Shown: positions 1 through 9,137 of the stretch, piece after piece
How positions within the stretch are numbered: the first letter of the stretch is position 1
Layout of the letters: every line of letters begins with the position of its first letter
Assembly: GCF_003075075.1 (NCBI RefSeq)
Contig: NZ_QCYM01000015.1
Span: forward strand, 55,682 to 119,681
DNA length: 64,000 nucleotides
From: Labrenzia sp. 011
Lineage (GTDB): Bacteria > Pseudomonadota > Alphaproteobacteria > Rhizobiales > Stappiaceae
Direction of reading: 5' to 3'
Notes under the pieces: model-generated
Told to the model about the DNA's origin: nothing
Databases searched by the model: none
What the model saw: the letters and a program-made list of their open reading frames with translations, nothing else
Translations under genes and position numbers: made by a program

Positions 1-189
1 ATCTGGATGTTCTCGCTGTTCTTTGCCTGCCTCGAAAGTCCGTTTTTCGGCAATTCCGGCCCCGTCTGGTTCACCATGCTCATCGGTGTCTTCGGCCTGC
101 GATTGCAGGCCCATGCCTGTCTGATCTGCGCGCTGCCGGACAGGGTGCGCAGCAGGGCGCAAGGCGGACTGGCGACAAACACACGTTAA
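1..189 (+). CDS. C-terminal tail of a membrane protein, possibly O-antigen ligase/polysaccharide polymerase (partial)
   Basis: The reading frame is open from the first base and ends with TAA at 187-189, so only about 62 C-terminal residues are visible. They contain one hydrophobic stretch (PVWFTMLIGVFGLRLQA) preceded by a short loop and followed by a basic, Arg-rich tail. This is how Wzy/WaaL-type polymerases and ligases often end, and the following genes are all glycosyltransferases of a polysaccharide locus. The family call rests on this context and on the weak local pattern; the gene body lies outside the window. Confidence 0.5.
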   Translation: MWMFSLFFACLESPFFGNSGPVWFTMLIGVFGLRLQAHACLICALPDRVRSRAQGGLATNTR

Positions 190-275
190 CGTCTTGCCTG
201 TTATGACACCGGTAAAGTTGCCGGGAGATGCCGCCTCAGCAGGCGCGTTTCCCGGCAGCGCAAGGGTTCACCTCC

Positions 276-1229
276 ATGGGATCGATGGCTTGCATGTCCG
301 ACCAAACGAAAATCGAAGCCGTTGTCTGCATACCGACATTCCGCCGGCCGGACTGGCTGGCCCGCACGCTGGCATCCCTGGCGGAGCAGACCGCCGATTT
401 CCGCTTTGCCATCGTCGTCGTCGACAATGACGCCGCCAATCCGCTGGGAAGGAATGTCGCCAGGTCGTTTTTCGAAACCCATTCCATTGCGAATGTGGTT
501 GTCACCGAGGAGAACCAGGGAAACTGCTACGCGATCAACAGGGCCTTCAGCGAAGCCCTGAAGGCGTTCCCCGAAGCCGGTTTCCTTCTCATGATCGATG
601 ACGACGAAACGGCCGCGCCGTGCTGGCTGGCCGAAATGGTCGGTCTTGCGCGGCGGGAGGCTGCCGATATCGTCGGCGGACCGGTCCTGCGCCGTTTCGA
701 AGGTGCGGTGCCGGACGAGGTGCGCAGGCATCCGCTGTTCCTGTCCATCGACGGGACGACCCGGGAAATCGACCAGCTTCACGGTTCGGGGAACTGCCTG
801 ATCCGGCGGCACGTCTTCGACAAACTGGGCGCGCCGTTCTTCGACCTCCGCTTCAATTTCCTGGGCGGCGGCGACATGGACTTCTTCACCCGATGCCGCC
901 GGGCAGGCTTCAGGACCTTCTGGAATTCACGGGCCGAGATACAGGAATTCGTGCCGCCGGAACGCACGACAGCCAGATTCCTGATGACCCGATCCATCCG
1001 AACCGGGTCGATAAACTACATGGTCGACAGGTCGAACGGCATGTCCGCGGCGGTGGCCTGTGCCAAGACCGCGGCAAGTCTCGGACTGGGTGTCCTGCGT
1101 TCAATAGCGGTTCTTGTCCGGACACGGCAGCTGCTTCCCGCCAGTCATCCGTTGCTCCTTCCGGTGGGCCGCGCCTATGCGGCGCTCGGCTGTCTGCCCG
1201 CCCCCTACAAGGCGCCGGACGCGGCCTGA
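276..1229 (+). CDS. Family 2 glycosyltransferase
   Basis: About 317 residues in a GT-A fold: an N-terminal nucleotide-sugar part opening with VVCIPTFRRPDWLARTL, an acidic metal-binding motif D108-D110 (MIDDDET), an acceptor-side segment GSGNCLIRRHVF, and a GGGDMDFFTRC motif where the catalytic acid is expected. It has no transmembrane domain, so it should act on the cytoplasmic face of the membrane on a lipid-linked glycan. The frame extends to an ATG at 228, where GGGAG abuts the codon. ATG 276 has AAGGG at usable spacing and ATG 294 starts nearest the conserved core, so the start is uncertain. The last 25 bp overlap the convergent next gene. Donor and acceptor cannot be read from the sequence. 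Confidence 0.82.
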   Translation: MGSMACMSDQTKIEAVVCIPTFRRPDWLARTLASLAEQTADFRFAIVVVDNDAANPLGRNVARSFFETHSIANVVVTEENQGNCYAINRAFSEALKAFPEAGFLLMIDDDETAAPCWLAEMVGLARREAADIVGGPVLRRFEGAVPDEVRRHPLFLSIDGTTREIDQLHGSGNCLIRRHVFDKLGAPFFDLRFNFLGGGDMDFFTRCRRAGFRTFWNSRAEIQEFVPPERTTARFLMTRSIRTGSINYMVDRSNGMSAAVACAKTAASLGLGVLRSIAVLVRTRQLLPASHPLLLPVGRAYAALGCLPAPYKAPDAA

Positions 1230-2101
1230 GCGGCCGGTTCCGCCAGGGCGACCTCGCGAATGATCCGCAGCGGTGTCGCCGTATGGGACTGTATGGTGAT
1301 GGCGTGCTGGGAAGGCTGCAGCCCCTCCATGAAGGAGATCAGCCCGGCCTTGTCCAGTTGCGGACCTCCCCAGTAGGTGAGGCAGTGGCTTACGCAGGTT
1401 CGTTCGTGGCGCGCGGCAAGGACCGGATCGCTGGCAACGGCAATGCCGTAGATCAGGTATTCGGAAAAATGCCGCTGACGGGCGAGCCCGACCCACCACG
1501 GACAGCCGCACACGGATTCAATGCGTGCCAGCAGCCCCTTCACGGTTTCCCGCTCCCAGACGATCATGGGGCCGATGAAATCATCTCCCGGCAATGCCGG
1601 GATCTCCAGTCCCAGGATCCTGTGCGCGTTGCGCCACCACCGCACATGATGCGGCCGGGACGGATTGATGTCGCCAGGCGAATGGAAAAGCGGAGACTTC
1701 GGCTGTCCGGCGAGCTGCCCCAGATCCGTCGGCCTGCAGAAAACCCCGTCGGAATCCATGAACAGGACACGGTCGCTTTGCTGCGCCGCAGCCATCGCGA
1801 ACTTGCGCAGCTGCTGCAGGTGCCAGCCGTAGACGGGCAATCGGATGCGCGGCGACCACCAGTATCGCCGCCCACGCCATTTCGGCAACGGCAAGAGCCT
1901 CGGCAGCAGCTGCGAAGACGGCACAACCGTCCTGGCCGGGCCCGACAGATGCCTGAAGATATCGAGATCCTCGTCTCCGACCACGATGAAGTGATGCTCG
2001 TATCCGGTCACGAAGCGGTCAATCGTTTCGCAGAGCAATTCGCAGCGCTGCAGGTCGTTGCTGTAGCTCGGCGTGACGATCGAGACCGATGGCGTTTGCA
2101 T
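1205..2101 (-). CDS. DUF6492-type putative glycosyltransferase
   Basis: A 298-residue protein starting SVSIVTPSYSNDLQRCELL, with an IVVGDEDL segment and an LFMDSDGVFC motif (DxD) as in DUF6492/GT-A-like proteins found in exopolysaccharide clusters. The ATG at 2101 has GGGAG six bases upstream. It lies opposite to its neighbours and its 3' end overlaps the end of the upstream GT2 by 25 bp. The role in glycan synthesis is inferred from the fold pattern and neighbourhood. No activity is proven for the family as far as I know. Confidence 0.7.
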   Translation of the reverse strand: MQTPSVSIVTPSYSNDLQRCELLCETIDRFVTGYEHHFIVVGDEDLDIFRHLSGPARTVVPSSQLLPRLLPLPKWRGRRYWWSPRIRLPVYGWHLQQLRKFAMAAAQQSDRVLFMDSDGVFCRPTDLGQLAGQPKSPLFHSPGDINPSRPHHVRWWRNAHRILGLEIPALPGDDFIGPMIVWERETVKGLLARIESVCGCPWWVGLARQRHFSEYLIYGIAVASDPVLAARHERTCVSHCLTYWGGPQLDKAGLISFMEGLQPSQHAITIQSHTATPLRIIREVALAEPAAQAASGAL

Positions 2102-2295
2102 AGTGGCTCCCAGCGCCGGCGACGGCGCATTGCGGGGACCGGGCCGTGAGGTTTCTGTCTGCCCGGTGCCGTCCGCGGATTTCGGGTTGTCCCGTTTCCG
2201 GTTTACATGTGAACACTTCTTCTAAACATCTTCTTTATATCCATGGTTTCAATACCGAAGCGATATTGCCGTGGTCCCGTTCGCAAAGTCTGGAT

Positions 2296-3375
2296 ATGCC
2301 CTCTCCCCGTTACCTCGTCATGATCTCGGACGCTGAACAAACCTGCGGCGTCGAGGAGTTTTCCAGGCTTCTGGCCCGCAGGCTCGGCGCACGGGCGGCA
2401 ACACATGTGCTCGGTTTCGATCCCGCCGGGCTGCTGCGGGGCCTGAAAGGATCGGACGCGCTGATCCTGAATTTCCCGATGGTCGCCTGGAAGAAGAAAC
2501 TTCTGGAGCCCACACTGGCGGCTCTTGCCGCAAGGATCTCAGGGAAACGCGCCGTCGTGATCCTGCACGAATGGGCCGCACTCGACTGGAAGCGGCGGGT
2601 CGTGCTGGCGCCTGTCGTGCTGCTGGCGAGCGAACTCTGCTTTTCGGCCCCGGAAATCGCCGCAGAATTCGCGGCAAGCCGGCTCGCGCGCCTTGCCTCC
2701 CGGCGCAGGACGGTCCTCCCCATTCCACCCAACCTGACGGCACCCGACAAACTGACGCCCGGCGCCTTTTCCGCGCGTCTGGCAAGGGAGCGTGCAGGCG
2801 GACGGATGATCCTGGGGCAGTTCGGCTCGATCTATCCGCAAAAGCAGGTGGGGTCTCTCCTCGCGGTGGCCGCGGACCTTCGGGCGCGGGGCAAGGATAT
2901 TTTCGTGGCCTTTGCCGGATCCTTCATCAAGGGTCAGGACACGGTCGAGAAGGACTTCTTTGCCGAGGTTGAGCGGTTGGGGCTGTCGGACAGGGTCGCC
3001 GTAAGCGGTTTCATCGAGAGCGATGCGGAACTCTTCGCGATCTTCGGCGAGATCGACGTTTTCTGCTACCTGCTGCCGGACGGACTGACCTCGCGGCGCG
3101 GCAGCATTCTGGCGGCGGCCGCTTCCGGCAAACCGGTCGTCGTCAACGCACCGGCCAATCCCGGCGCCCTCGATCATCACCGGCTGTTTCAGCGTCTGAT
3201 CGAAACCGGAGGACTCCGTTTGATCCCGACCGGCGCGAATGCCGGCGCGGCAGCCGAAGCCGTTCTGACGGCCGGACAGGCAACCTCCGGGGCCACCGAT
3301 CTGGCCGGGGAAATCGACGCGCTCTGGCGCGATGCGGTCGCGAAAATCGATGCCTGTGTCCGCGACCGGGCATGA
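2296..3375 (+). CDS. Group 1-type glycosyltransferase (GT-B fold)
   Basis: About 359 residues. The first half opens YLVMISDAEQTCGVEEFSRLL, the usual start of GT4-like enzymes that scan for a sugar acceptor. The second half has a Rossmann-type donor domain (ILGQFGSIYPQKQ, then VSGFIESDAELFAIFGEIDV) and a SGKPVVVNAPANPGAL loop near the C-terminus. The canonical EX7E motif is not obvious, so it is a divergent member. The frame could begin at GTG 2146, but homology-like sequence starts only at ATG 2296. It probably adds one sugar of the repeat unit encoded by this locus. Confidence 0.75.
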   Translation: MPSPRYLVMISDAEQTCGVEEFSRLLARRLGARAATHVLGFDPAGLLRGLKGSDALILNFPMVAWKKKLLEPTLAALAARISGKRAVVILHEWAALDWKRRVVLAPVVLLASELCFSAPEIAAEFAASRLARLASRRRTVLPIPPNLTAPDKLTPGAFSARLARERAGGRMILGQFGSIYPQKQVGSLLAVAADLRARGKDIFVAFAGSFIKGQDTVEKDFFAEVERLGLSDRVAVSGFIESDAELFAIFGEIDVFCYLLPDGLTSRRGSILAAAASGKPVVVNAPANPGALDHHRLFQRLIETGGLRLIPTGANAGAAAEAVLTAGQATSGATDLAGEIDALWRDAVAKIDACVRDRA

Positions 3376-3396
3376 GGCCGGGACGCGCTTCGTCCA

Positions 3397-4197
3397 CTAT
3401 CTGGAGTTTCGCAGGATCTCCCGCAGGGCGATCGGGTTGGTGACGAGATACCGCCGGGCCAGACGACGTGGCTCCAGGATGGTTCGATAAAGCCACTCCA
3501 GGCCGCATTTCTGCATCCACTGGGGAGCCCGGCTGTTTTTCCCCGACAGGAAGTCGAAGAGACCGCCGCTGGTCTTGATCACCCCGACGCCGTGCAGTCT
3601 GTGCAGATTGCGGACAACGAATTCCTGCTCGCGCGGCACACCGAGCCCCACCCACAGAATGTCTGGCTTCAGCCGGTTGATTTCCTCGACAACCGCCTTT
3701 TCCTGATCGTGCGAAAAATAGCCGTTGCCCCGACCTGCGAATTTCAGCTTCGGGTAAAGAGCCTGCATCCGATCCACGGCCAACTTGTTGACCTCTTCGT
3801 GCGCGCCGAGAAAATAGAAACTGAGACCGGCAGACTCGGCCTTGTCGGCAACCGCATGGACAAGATCCGTGGTGGCCACACGCTCGCTCAGGGCATTGCT
3901 GGCCACATGGCGCGACAAAAGCACCATGGGCATGCCATCGGCATGGATCTGGTCCGCGCGCAGCAGAAGTTTCCTGAAGTCCTGATCCTTCGCCGCCATG
4001 GCAATGACCTGACCGTTGGCCGACGTGGAATAATAGGGAAGGCGGTCGCCGCTCCTGGCCTCGCGTGCAAGCCGGACAAATTGCTCGGCCGTTTCCCGCA
4101 TCCCGATGTTCGCAATGGGAAGTCCGCCAAGCACTGTTGCTGCCTGGGGTCGCGTTGAACCGGATTGCGGCCGTTGTTCGGCTTCGGACAGGATCAT
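3397..4197 (-). CDS. WecG/TagA/CpsF-family glycosyltransferase
   Basis: 266 residues with the hallmarks of the GT26 family: ADGMPMVLL (substrate pocket), LSFYFLGAHEEVNKLA, and GLGVPREQEFV, which matches the family G-x-P-x-Q-E signature. Family members transfer ManNAc(A) or glucose to a polyprenyl-PP-linked acceptor at the inner membrane (WecG, TagA, GumM). The C-terminal basic amphipathic stretch (LEWLYRTILEPRRLARRYL) is the membrane-binding end seen in such enzymes. It is divergent from the chain-length gene at 4604. Which sugar it transfers cannot be told. Confidence 0.9.
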   Translation of the reverse strand: MILSEAEQRPQSGSTRPQAATVLGGLPIANIGMRETAEQFVRLAREARSGDRLPYYSTSANGQVIAMAAKDQDFRKLLLRADQIHADGMPMVLLSRHVASNALSERVATTDLVHAVADKAESAGLSFYFLGAHEEVNKLAVDRMQALYPKLKFAGRGNGYFSHDQEKAVVEEINRLKPDILWVGLGVPREQEFVVRNLHRLHGVGVIKTSGGLFDFLSGKNSRAPQWMQKCGLEWLYRTILEPRRLARRYLVTNPIALREILRNSR

Positions 4198-4603
4198 TCA
4201 GTTCCAGAACTCTTGACGGGAAAACCGGGTCACCGACCCGAACTGTCCCAAGCCTTAGCACGCCTGAAGTTAAATGCGGGTTAGGAATGGGGAAAAGGTC
4301 GTACAAAATTCCGTAATTCTTACGCTGTAAGCAATGTCAGGTGCCGGTCCCTGTCGGCGGACGGGCAGCCGCCATGATTTGACCGAAATGTTCCCGTCAC
4401 ATTCCCGCGGCGTTGCGGATCGGCGCGCCCGGCCTTTTCCCGAGAGGAAACACGTCCCGACAGACTGCCTTCGACCGGGGGCGGTGAATGGCAGGACCGT
4501 TTCACGGGCTCCCATTAGGCAGTTGCTAACCATGTTGGATTATTCTATCGGGATGAACAAACTTGACATTCCAGCAAATTCGCACGCGAGACAGGACGGG
4601 TAA
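4198..4603. promoter_or_regulatory. Divergent intergenic regulatory region of the polysaccharide locus
   Basis: A 406-bp gap with no convincing ORF between two divergent polysaccharide genes, so both promoters should lie here. It contains a small perfect inverted repeat, CTTAC-GCT-GTAAG (4319-4331), a TTAA-N7-TTAG near-match to a CtrA-type half-site pair at 4270-4284, and a sigma70-like promoter for the rightward gene (listed separately). The operator assignments are suggestive only. Confidence 0.4.
4523..4551 (+). promoter_or_regulatory. Candidate sigma70 promoter for the chain-length gene
   Basis: TTGCTA, a 17-bp spacer and TATCGG, about 50 bp upstream of the GTG start at 4604. Spacing is ideal but the -10 is weak. 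It is the best match I found in this gap. Confidence 0.3.
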
Positions 4604-6703
4604 GTGTCAGAAAACGCGCCCACATTTCGGGACATTCTGAATCTTCTGACCGAATTCCGGCGCAAGATCTGGATCGTGCTTGCATGCGCGGTCGCGGGCG
4701 CGGTCCTGGCGGCCGCCATCTCCATCAGCCTGAAGCCGATCTATCGGGCATCCACACAGGTTCTCATCGACCCGTCCGTGCGCCAGCCCTTCGAGGACCG
4801 GAGCGCACCGGCACGCTATCTGGAAGACACCTTTGTCGTCGACAGCCAGGTGACCGTGCTGCAGTCCTCCTCCGTCCTGAGGAATGTCGTCACGAATCTC
4901 AATCTGACGGAAGATCCGGAATTCGGTGAAAAGCCGGCCGGCCAGGGATTTCTGAGCTCGCTTTTCGGCGGATCGGCGCAACGCTCTCCGGAAACGCAGG
5001 AAGCAATCGCAAACAGCGCGGTGCAGGCGCTTCGCGATGCCATGTCCGTCAGCCGCGAAGGCCTGACCTTCGTCATCAATGTGGCGGTGGATGCGGGATC
5101 GCCGGTCCAGGCTGCGATCCTGTCCAACGCCATTGTCGAAACCTATATCAACGACCAGGTGGGACAGGTCTCCAATGTCGGACGCACGGTCGAGGAAAAG
5201 ATCGGCGACAGGCTCAAGATCCTGAGAGAACAGCTTCGCGAGGCCGAAGCCAGGGTCGAGGCCTTCAAGGCCAAGAACAATCTGCAATCCACCGACCAGA
5301 ACGGACTTCTGACGGATCAGGAACTGGCGGAGCTCAACACCCAACTCACGGAACAGAAGGCCGCGCTAGCCGCCGCCGAAGCCAAGGCCTCCGAAATCCG
5401 GCGGATGGTGGATGCCGGCGCAAGTCTCGATGCGCTTGCCGATGTAACCGCGTCCCAGACGGTTGCCAACCTGCGCCAGCAGTATGCGACTGTCGCCCGT
5501 GCGGAGGCGAACCTTTCCGCCGAGCTGCTGCCCTCTCATCCGGACCTGATCCGGGCCCGTGCCCAGACCCGGGAAATCCGCGAACAGATCGAAGCCGAAG
5601 TCCGCCGCGTCGCCAGCACCGCGCAACTTGAAGCGGATGTCCTGCGCGATCGCGTCGCCAAGCTGGAAATCCAGCTCGATACGGTGCGCTCGAGGTCAAA
5701 TCTCGACCAGCAATCGCGCATCGAATTGCAGGAACTGCAGATCGAGGCGGACACCAACAGAACGCTTTATGAAAATCTGCTGAGCCGGACCAAGGAAATC
5801 ACCGAGATCGATCAGATCAGCATTCCGCATGCACGGATCATCTCGCCGGCAATTCCACCGACCTCTCCGGTCTGGCCGAAAAAGAAGATCCTTGTGGCTC
5901 TGGGACTCATTGCCGGCGGCATGATCGGCACTCTGCTGGCAATCGGCCGTTCGGCGTTTTCCCTTTGCCTGCGCTATCTTCTTTATCCGCGACCGGATGC
6001 CGCCTTTGCGCCGGTGGAGGCTGCCGCCCCCCTCGCCGCTCCGGCAACGCTTTCGCCCAGCCCCCCTCAACAGCAGCTTGCCCGGCAGCCGGACCCCGAG
6101 GCTCTGGCGGTGTCCTATCTGCCCCGGTTGCCCTCGCAAGGGCACCCTGAAGACATGGACACGGAAGAACTGCTGGCCTCGCTCTGGGACTTCAAGGGCG
6201 GAGCCACAGACCGCGAAATGCGGCCCTACTGGAAGGCCGTCTTCACCATCCTCAAGAAACTGCAGTCCGAGCGCGTCGACGGATTCGCAAGCACGGTCAT
6301 CGTCACCAGCGTCGACGGCCGGCACAACATGGCGGCCCTGTCGGTCGTTTTCGCTGCGGCCAGCCTGAAGAATTTCCGGGTTCTGCTCGTCGACAACAAC
6401 ACGGCGGCCGAGCGGCTCTCGCCGAACATGCCGAGCCAGCCGCACCCGACGACAGATCTCAACGACGCCGTCAAACTGGCGGATCTCGACATCGACTTCC
6501 TCAGCCTCACCCATGGGCGGCGAAAATATCAGGATGACTCGAAGGGCAGCTATCAGGTGCTGAACAGATCCGGTCTGGATCCCGAATTCGACCTCATCGT
6601 CATTTCCGAATCGCCCATGGCCTCGCCGCAGGTCGAAGCGGTTCTGCAGGATGCGGCCGATCATGTGATCGTGTCCGTGGAACGGCAGACGGCGCTTAGC
6701 TGA
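4604..6703 (+). CDS. Wzz/GumC-type polysaccharide chain-length/export protein with degenerate kinase-like C-terminus
   Basis: 699 residues from a GTG start preceded by AGGACGGG. Order of parts: cytoplasmic N-terminus, TM1 about 20-42 (IWIVLACAVAGAVLAAAISI), a Wzz domain with periplasmic coiled coils about 180-400, the Pro-rich segment and TM2 about 417-450 (PTSPVWPKKKILVALG), a Pro/Ala-rich linker, then a ~200-residue cytoplasmic domain resembling a BY-kinase/ParA fold. In that domain the P-loop position reads TSVDGRHNMAALS, with no GK(S/T), and no Tyr-rich tail follows. It therefore looks catalytically dead and probably acts as a regulatory or docking module. Such proteins set chain length and connect polymerase to exporter. 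Its last 8 bp overlap the convergent GH2 gene. Confidence 0.88.
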   Translation: MSENAPTFRDILNLLTEFRRKIWIVLACAVAGAVLAAAISISLKPIYRASTQVLIDPSVRQPFEDRSAPARYLEDTFVVDSQVTVLQSSSVLRNVVTNLNLTEDPEFGEKPAGQGFLSSLFGGSAQRSPETQEAIANSAVQALRDAMSVSREGLTFVINVAVDAGSPVQAAILSNAIVETYINDQVGQVSNVGRTVEEKIGDRLKILREQLREAEARVEAFKAKNNLQSTDQNGLLTDQELAELNTQLTEQKAALAAAEAKASEIRRMVDAGASLDALADVTASQTVANLRQQYATVARAEANLSAELLPSHPDLIRARAQTREIREQIEAEVRRVASTAQLEADVLRDRVAKLEIQLDTVRSRSNLDQQSRIELQELQIEADTNRTLYENLLSRTKEITEIDQISIPHARIISPAIPPTSPVWPKKKILVALGLIAGGMIGTLLAIGRSAFSLCLRYLLYPRPDAAFAPVEAAAPLAAPATLSPSPPQQQLARQPDPEALAVSYLPRLPSQGHPEDMDTEELLASLWDFKGGATDREMRPYWKAVFTILKKLQSERVDGFASTVIVTSVDGRHNMAALSVVFAAASLKNFRVLLVDNNTAAERLSPNMPSQPHPTTDLNDAVKLADLDIDFLSLTHGRRKYQDDSKGSYQVLNRSGLDPEFDLIVISESPMASPQVEAVLQDAADHVIVSVERQTALS

Positions 6704-9137
6704 ACGCGACTGTTCCCGCGCGGTTCAGTGCCGAAACGGCGCCGGCAGGACGGGTCCCTGCATCCGCTTGCGGATCGGGCCGCAGTCCAATCCGGCGGGT
6801 CCTGCCCGGGGCCAGATGAAACCAGTTGTCCGAGGGCCGGAAAGGATCGACGCGGATATTCACCCAGCGGAGCATCCGGTCCGTCTGCAGGTCCAGCCAC
6901 CAGACATCGTCCTCGTCCTGTCGGAGCGCGGCGACCAGTTCCGCCGACGACCCCGACGACTGGGCGACGGGCGGAAAATGAAACGCTTCCACCAGTATCT
7001 CTTCCGTCTCCGCATCCTGCATCCGCACCACCGTCACATCATGGGAGGGAGGGCCGAAGCGGTAGGCATAGGTGACGTCGAAAAAGGCTCCGATCAGGTC
7101 GGCGGCGTTGAGGGTCCGGGCGCTGTGGGGGGCCAGGAGAAGTTCCTTTTTTCCCGAGACCACCGGCACCCGGCCGTCCTTCAGGCAGTCGAGCGACAGC
7201 GTAACCGCCTTTTCCCGGGACCGCTCGTTGATGACGTGGAGGGCAAGCCCGCTGGTGCCTTCGTCGGTCAGTGACAGCTGGAGAGGACGGAAAGCCCGCT
7301 TCAGCGCGTAACAGGCCGGTTTCGGCCGTCCGGACGCCTCGACCACGCCCCAGCCGGCCCCCGCCGCCAGATCCTGAAAGGTCCACACCAGGGCACCCTG
7401 ACAGGAGGAGCCCGGCCGGCGCCACTCGGCAAATGTCTGTTCCATGACCTCACCGGTCACCGCACGGCCAAGATCCAGATAGCGATCCGGGTCTCCAAAG
7501 CGCAGGGTCGCCGGATCCAGCCCGTGGAGCGTCTTGAGGTAGTGATCGCGCACGTCCTCGAAATCCCAGCCCGCGCCGCGATCCCGCGGCACGCGCGCTT
7601 TCCAGCGCGGATCGTGGCCGGGTCTGACGCCGGGCAGCTCCGCGTCCAGGCTTGCCTGATCGGGGATGTTGGAAAAGGCCAGGCACTCGGCGGCAAAGCG
7701 GACATTGGCCCGGCGGGCATCCTCCAGCGGGCGCAGATAGGCGCCGACACCATAATAATGGGCGATGCCCTCCTCCGGAGAGAACGGCAGCACGCCGCCG
7801 CAGGGAGAATTCGGCACATAGGGAACGTCCGGGCGGAACCGGCCCGCCAACTCCGGCAGGATCTCTTCGCAAAGCGGTCCCTTCCAGCGCGCTTCCGGCA
7901 GGCCCATCATGGCCCCCTGCTGAAAGATCTCGCTGCCGCCGCACAGCACCGCCAGCGACGGGCAGCCCTGCGTGCGCGCGAGCTGATCGCGGATCTCGGC
8001 GCGAATCTCGCGAATGAATCCGTCGTCCTTGACCGGGTAGTCGTAATTGGCGAACTGAAAATCCTGCCAGACCAGCAGGCCGAGTTCGTCGCAGATGTCG
8101 AAGAACGCCCTGGTCTCGTAGAGCATGGTGCCGCCGATGCGCAGCATGTTCATGCCCGCGTCGCGGGCCGTCTCCAGAAGCGCGCGGTAGCTGTCCACAT
8201 CGCCGGACAGATTGAGCAGATCCGCACAGGTCCACACGGCGCCACGGCAGAAGACGGACACGCCGTTGACCTTCAGCCCGAAGCCCTTGCCGTCCGCACC
8301 GTGATCCACCTCCAGACGGCGAAAACCGGTTCGACCGAGGGAGAATTTCCGCTCTCCCACCAGGAGTGAGACGTCATACAGCGCGGGATCACCGTGGGTA
8401 TGCGGCATCCAGGGGGTGACATCCTCCGGCCGCAGCACTGCCGTCCAGGTGCCGTCCTCCTGAAGGGTCATCGCCCTGGTGCTTCCGGCACAGGAAAGCA
8501 CAGGCGTGCCTGCGGCGTTTTCCAGCTTCAGCGAAACCGTCAGTGTCGCGCTGCCGTCCGGCGCCAGGTCGGCGAGAACATGCTTGTCGGTGATCCGGGG
8601 CGTATCGGCAGGTTCGAGACGGATCGGCCGGTAGGGACCGACGGCGTGAATTTCCGGACACCAGCCGGGCATGTGACCCAGCAGCGTCGTGCGGATCAGG
8701 CGCAGGCCCTGGGAGGTTGCCAGTTGCGGTTTCCAGCGGGCGCGCGGGCCCCTGGCATCCAGATGCGGTGCCAGCGCCCGGAAGCGGATTTCCAGCCTGT
8801 TGCTTGCGCACAGGTCGGCTTCGGCCTCGTAGGTCCGGAACATGTTCCGGCTCTCCAGAAGGCGTTCGCCGTTGAGCCAGACCTCGGCAATCGTCGCAAG
8901 ACCGTCGAACGACAGCCGGTAGCGGCCCGGTTCGGTGTCGAATTCCGTCCGGTACCAGGCGTCGCGGTCATGAAGCGGTTGCGGGTTCTGCGGGTCGTAC
9001 CGGCCGGCGGCGGCAAGGGCGCCGGCAACGGTTCCGGGAACCATTGCCGGGACCCAGTCACTCGGCTCCGCCCCGGTGTCCGCAGAACCGGCTTCGCTCA
9101 ACGCGAGGGTCCATTGCGCTGCGGAAAAACCGGTCAT
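6696..9137 (-). CDS. Family 2 glycoside hydrolase (beta-mannosidase-like)
   Basis: 813 residues with the GH2 layout: N-terminal jelly-roll sugar-binding domain (VPGTVAGALAA, DAWYRTEF, FDGLATIAEVWLNGE), Ig-like domain, and a TIM barrel. The likely acid/base is Glu403 (CGGSEIFQQ) and the likely nucleophile Glu484 (FAAECLAFS), about 80 residues apart as in LacZ-like enzymes. No signal peptide is visible, so it should act in the cytoplasm. It is last in the ACP operon: its ATG directly follows the DUF1839 stop. In this setting it may trim or transglycosylate an intermediate rather than feed on external sugar. Substrate is unknown; mannosidase is only the closest-looking subgroup. Confidence 0.85.
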   Translation of the reverse strand: MTGFSAAQWTLALSEAGSADTGAEPSDWVPAMVPGTVAGALAAAGRYDPQNPQPLHDRDAWYRTEFDTEPGRYRLSFDGLATIAEVWLNGERLLESRNMFRTYEAEADLCASNRLEIRFRALAPHLDARGPRARWKPQLATSQGLRLIRTTLLGHMPGWCPEIHAVGPYRPIRLEPADTPRITDKHVLADLAPDGSATLTVSLKLENAAGTPVLSCAGSTRAMTLQEDGTWTAVLRPEDVTPWMPHTHGDPALYDVSLLVGERKFSLGRTGFRRLEVDHGADGKGFGLKVNGVSVFCRGAVWTCADLLNLSGDVDSYRALLETARDAGMNMLRIGGTMLYETRAFFDICDELGLLVWQDFQFANYDYPVKDDGFIREIRAEIRDQLARTQGCPSLAVLCGGSEIFQQGAMMGLPEARWKGPLCEEILPELAGRFRPDVPYVPNSPCGGVLPFSPEEGIAHYYGVGAYLRPLEDARRANVRFAAECLAFSNIPDQASLDAELPGVRPGHDPRWKARVPRDRGAGWDFEDVRDHYLKTLHGLDPATLRFGDPDRYLDLGRAVTGEVMEQTFAEWRRPGSSCQGALVWTFQDLAAGAGWGVVEASGRPKPACYALKRAFRPLQLSLTDEGTSGLALHVINERSREKAVTLSLDCLKDGRVPVVSGKKELLLAPHSARTLNAADLIGAFFDVTYAYRFGPPSHDVTVVRMQDAETEEILVEAFHFPPVAQSSGSSAELVAALRQDEDDVWWLDLQTDRMLRWVNIRVDPFRPSDNWFHLAPGRTRRIGLRPDPQADAGTRPAGAVSALNRAGTVAFS

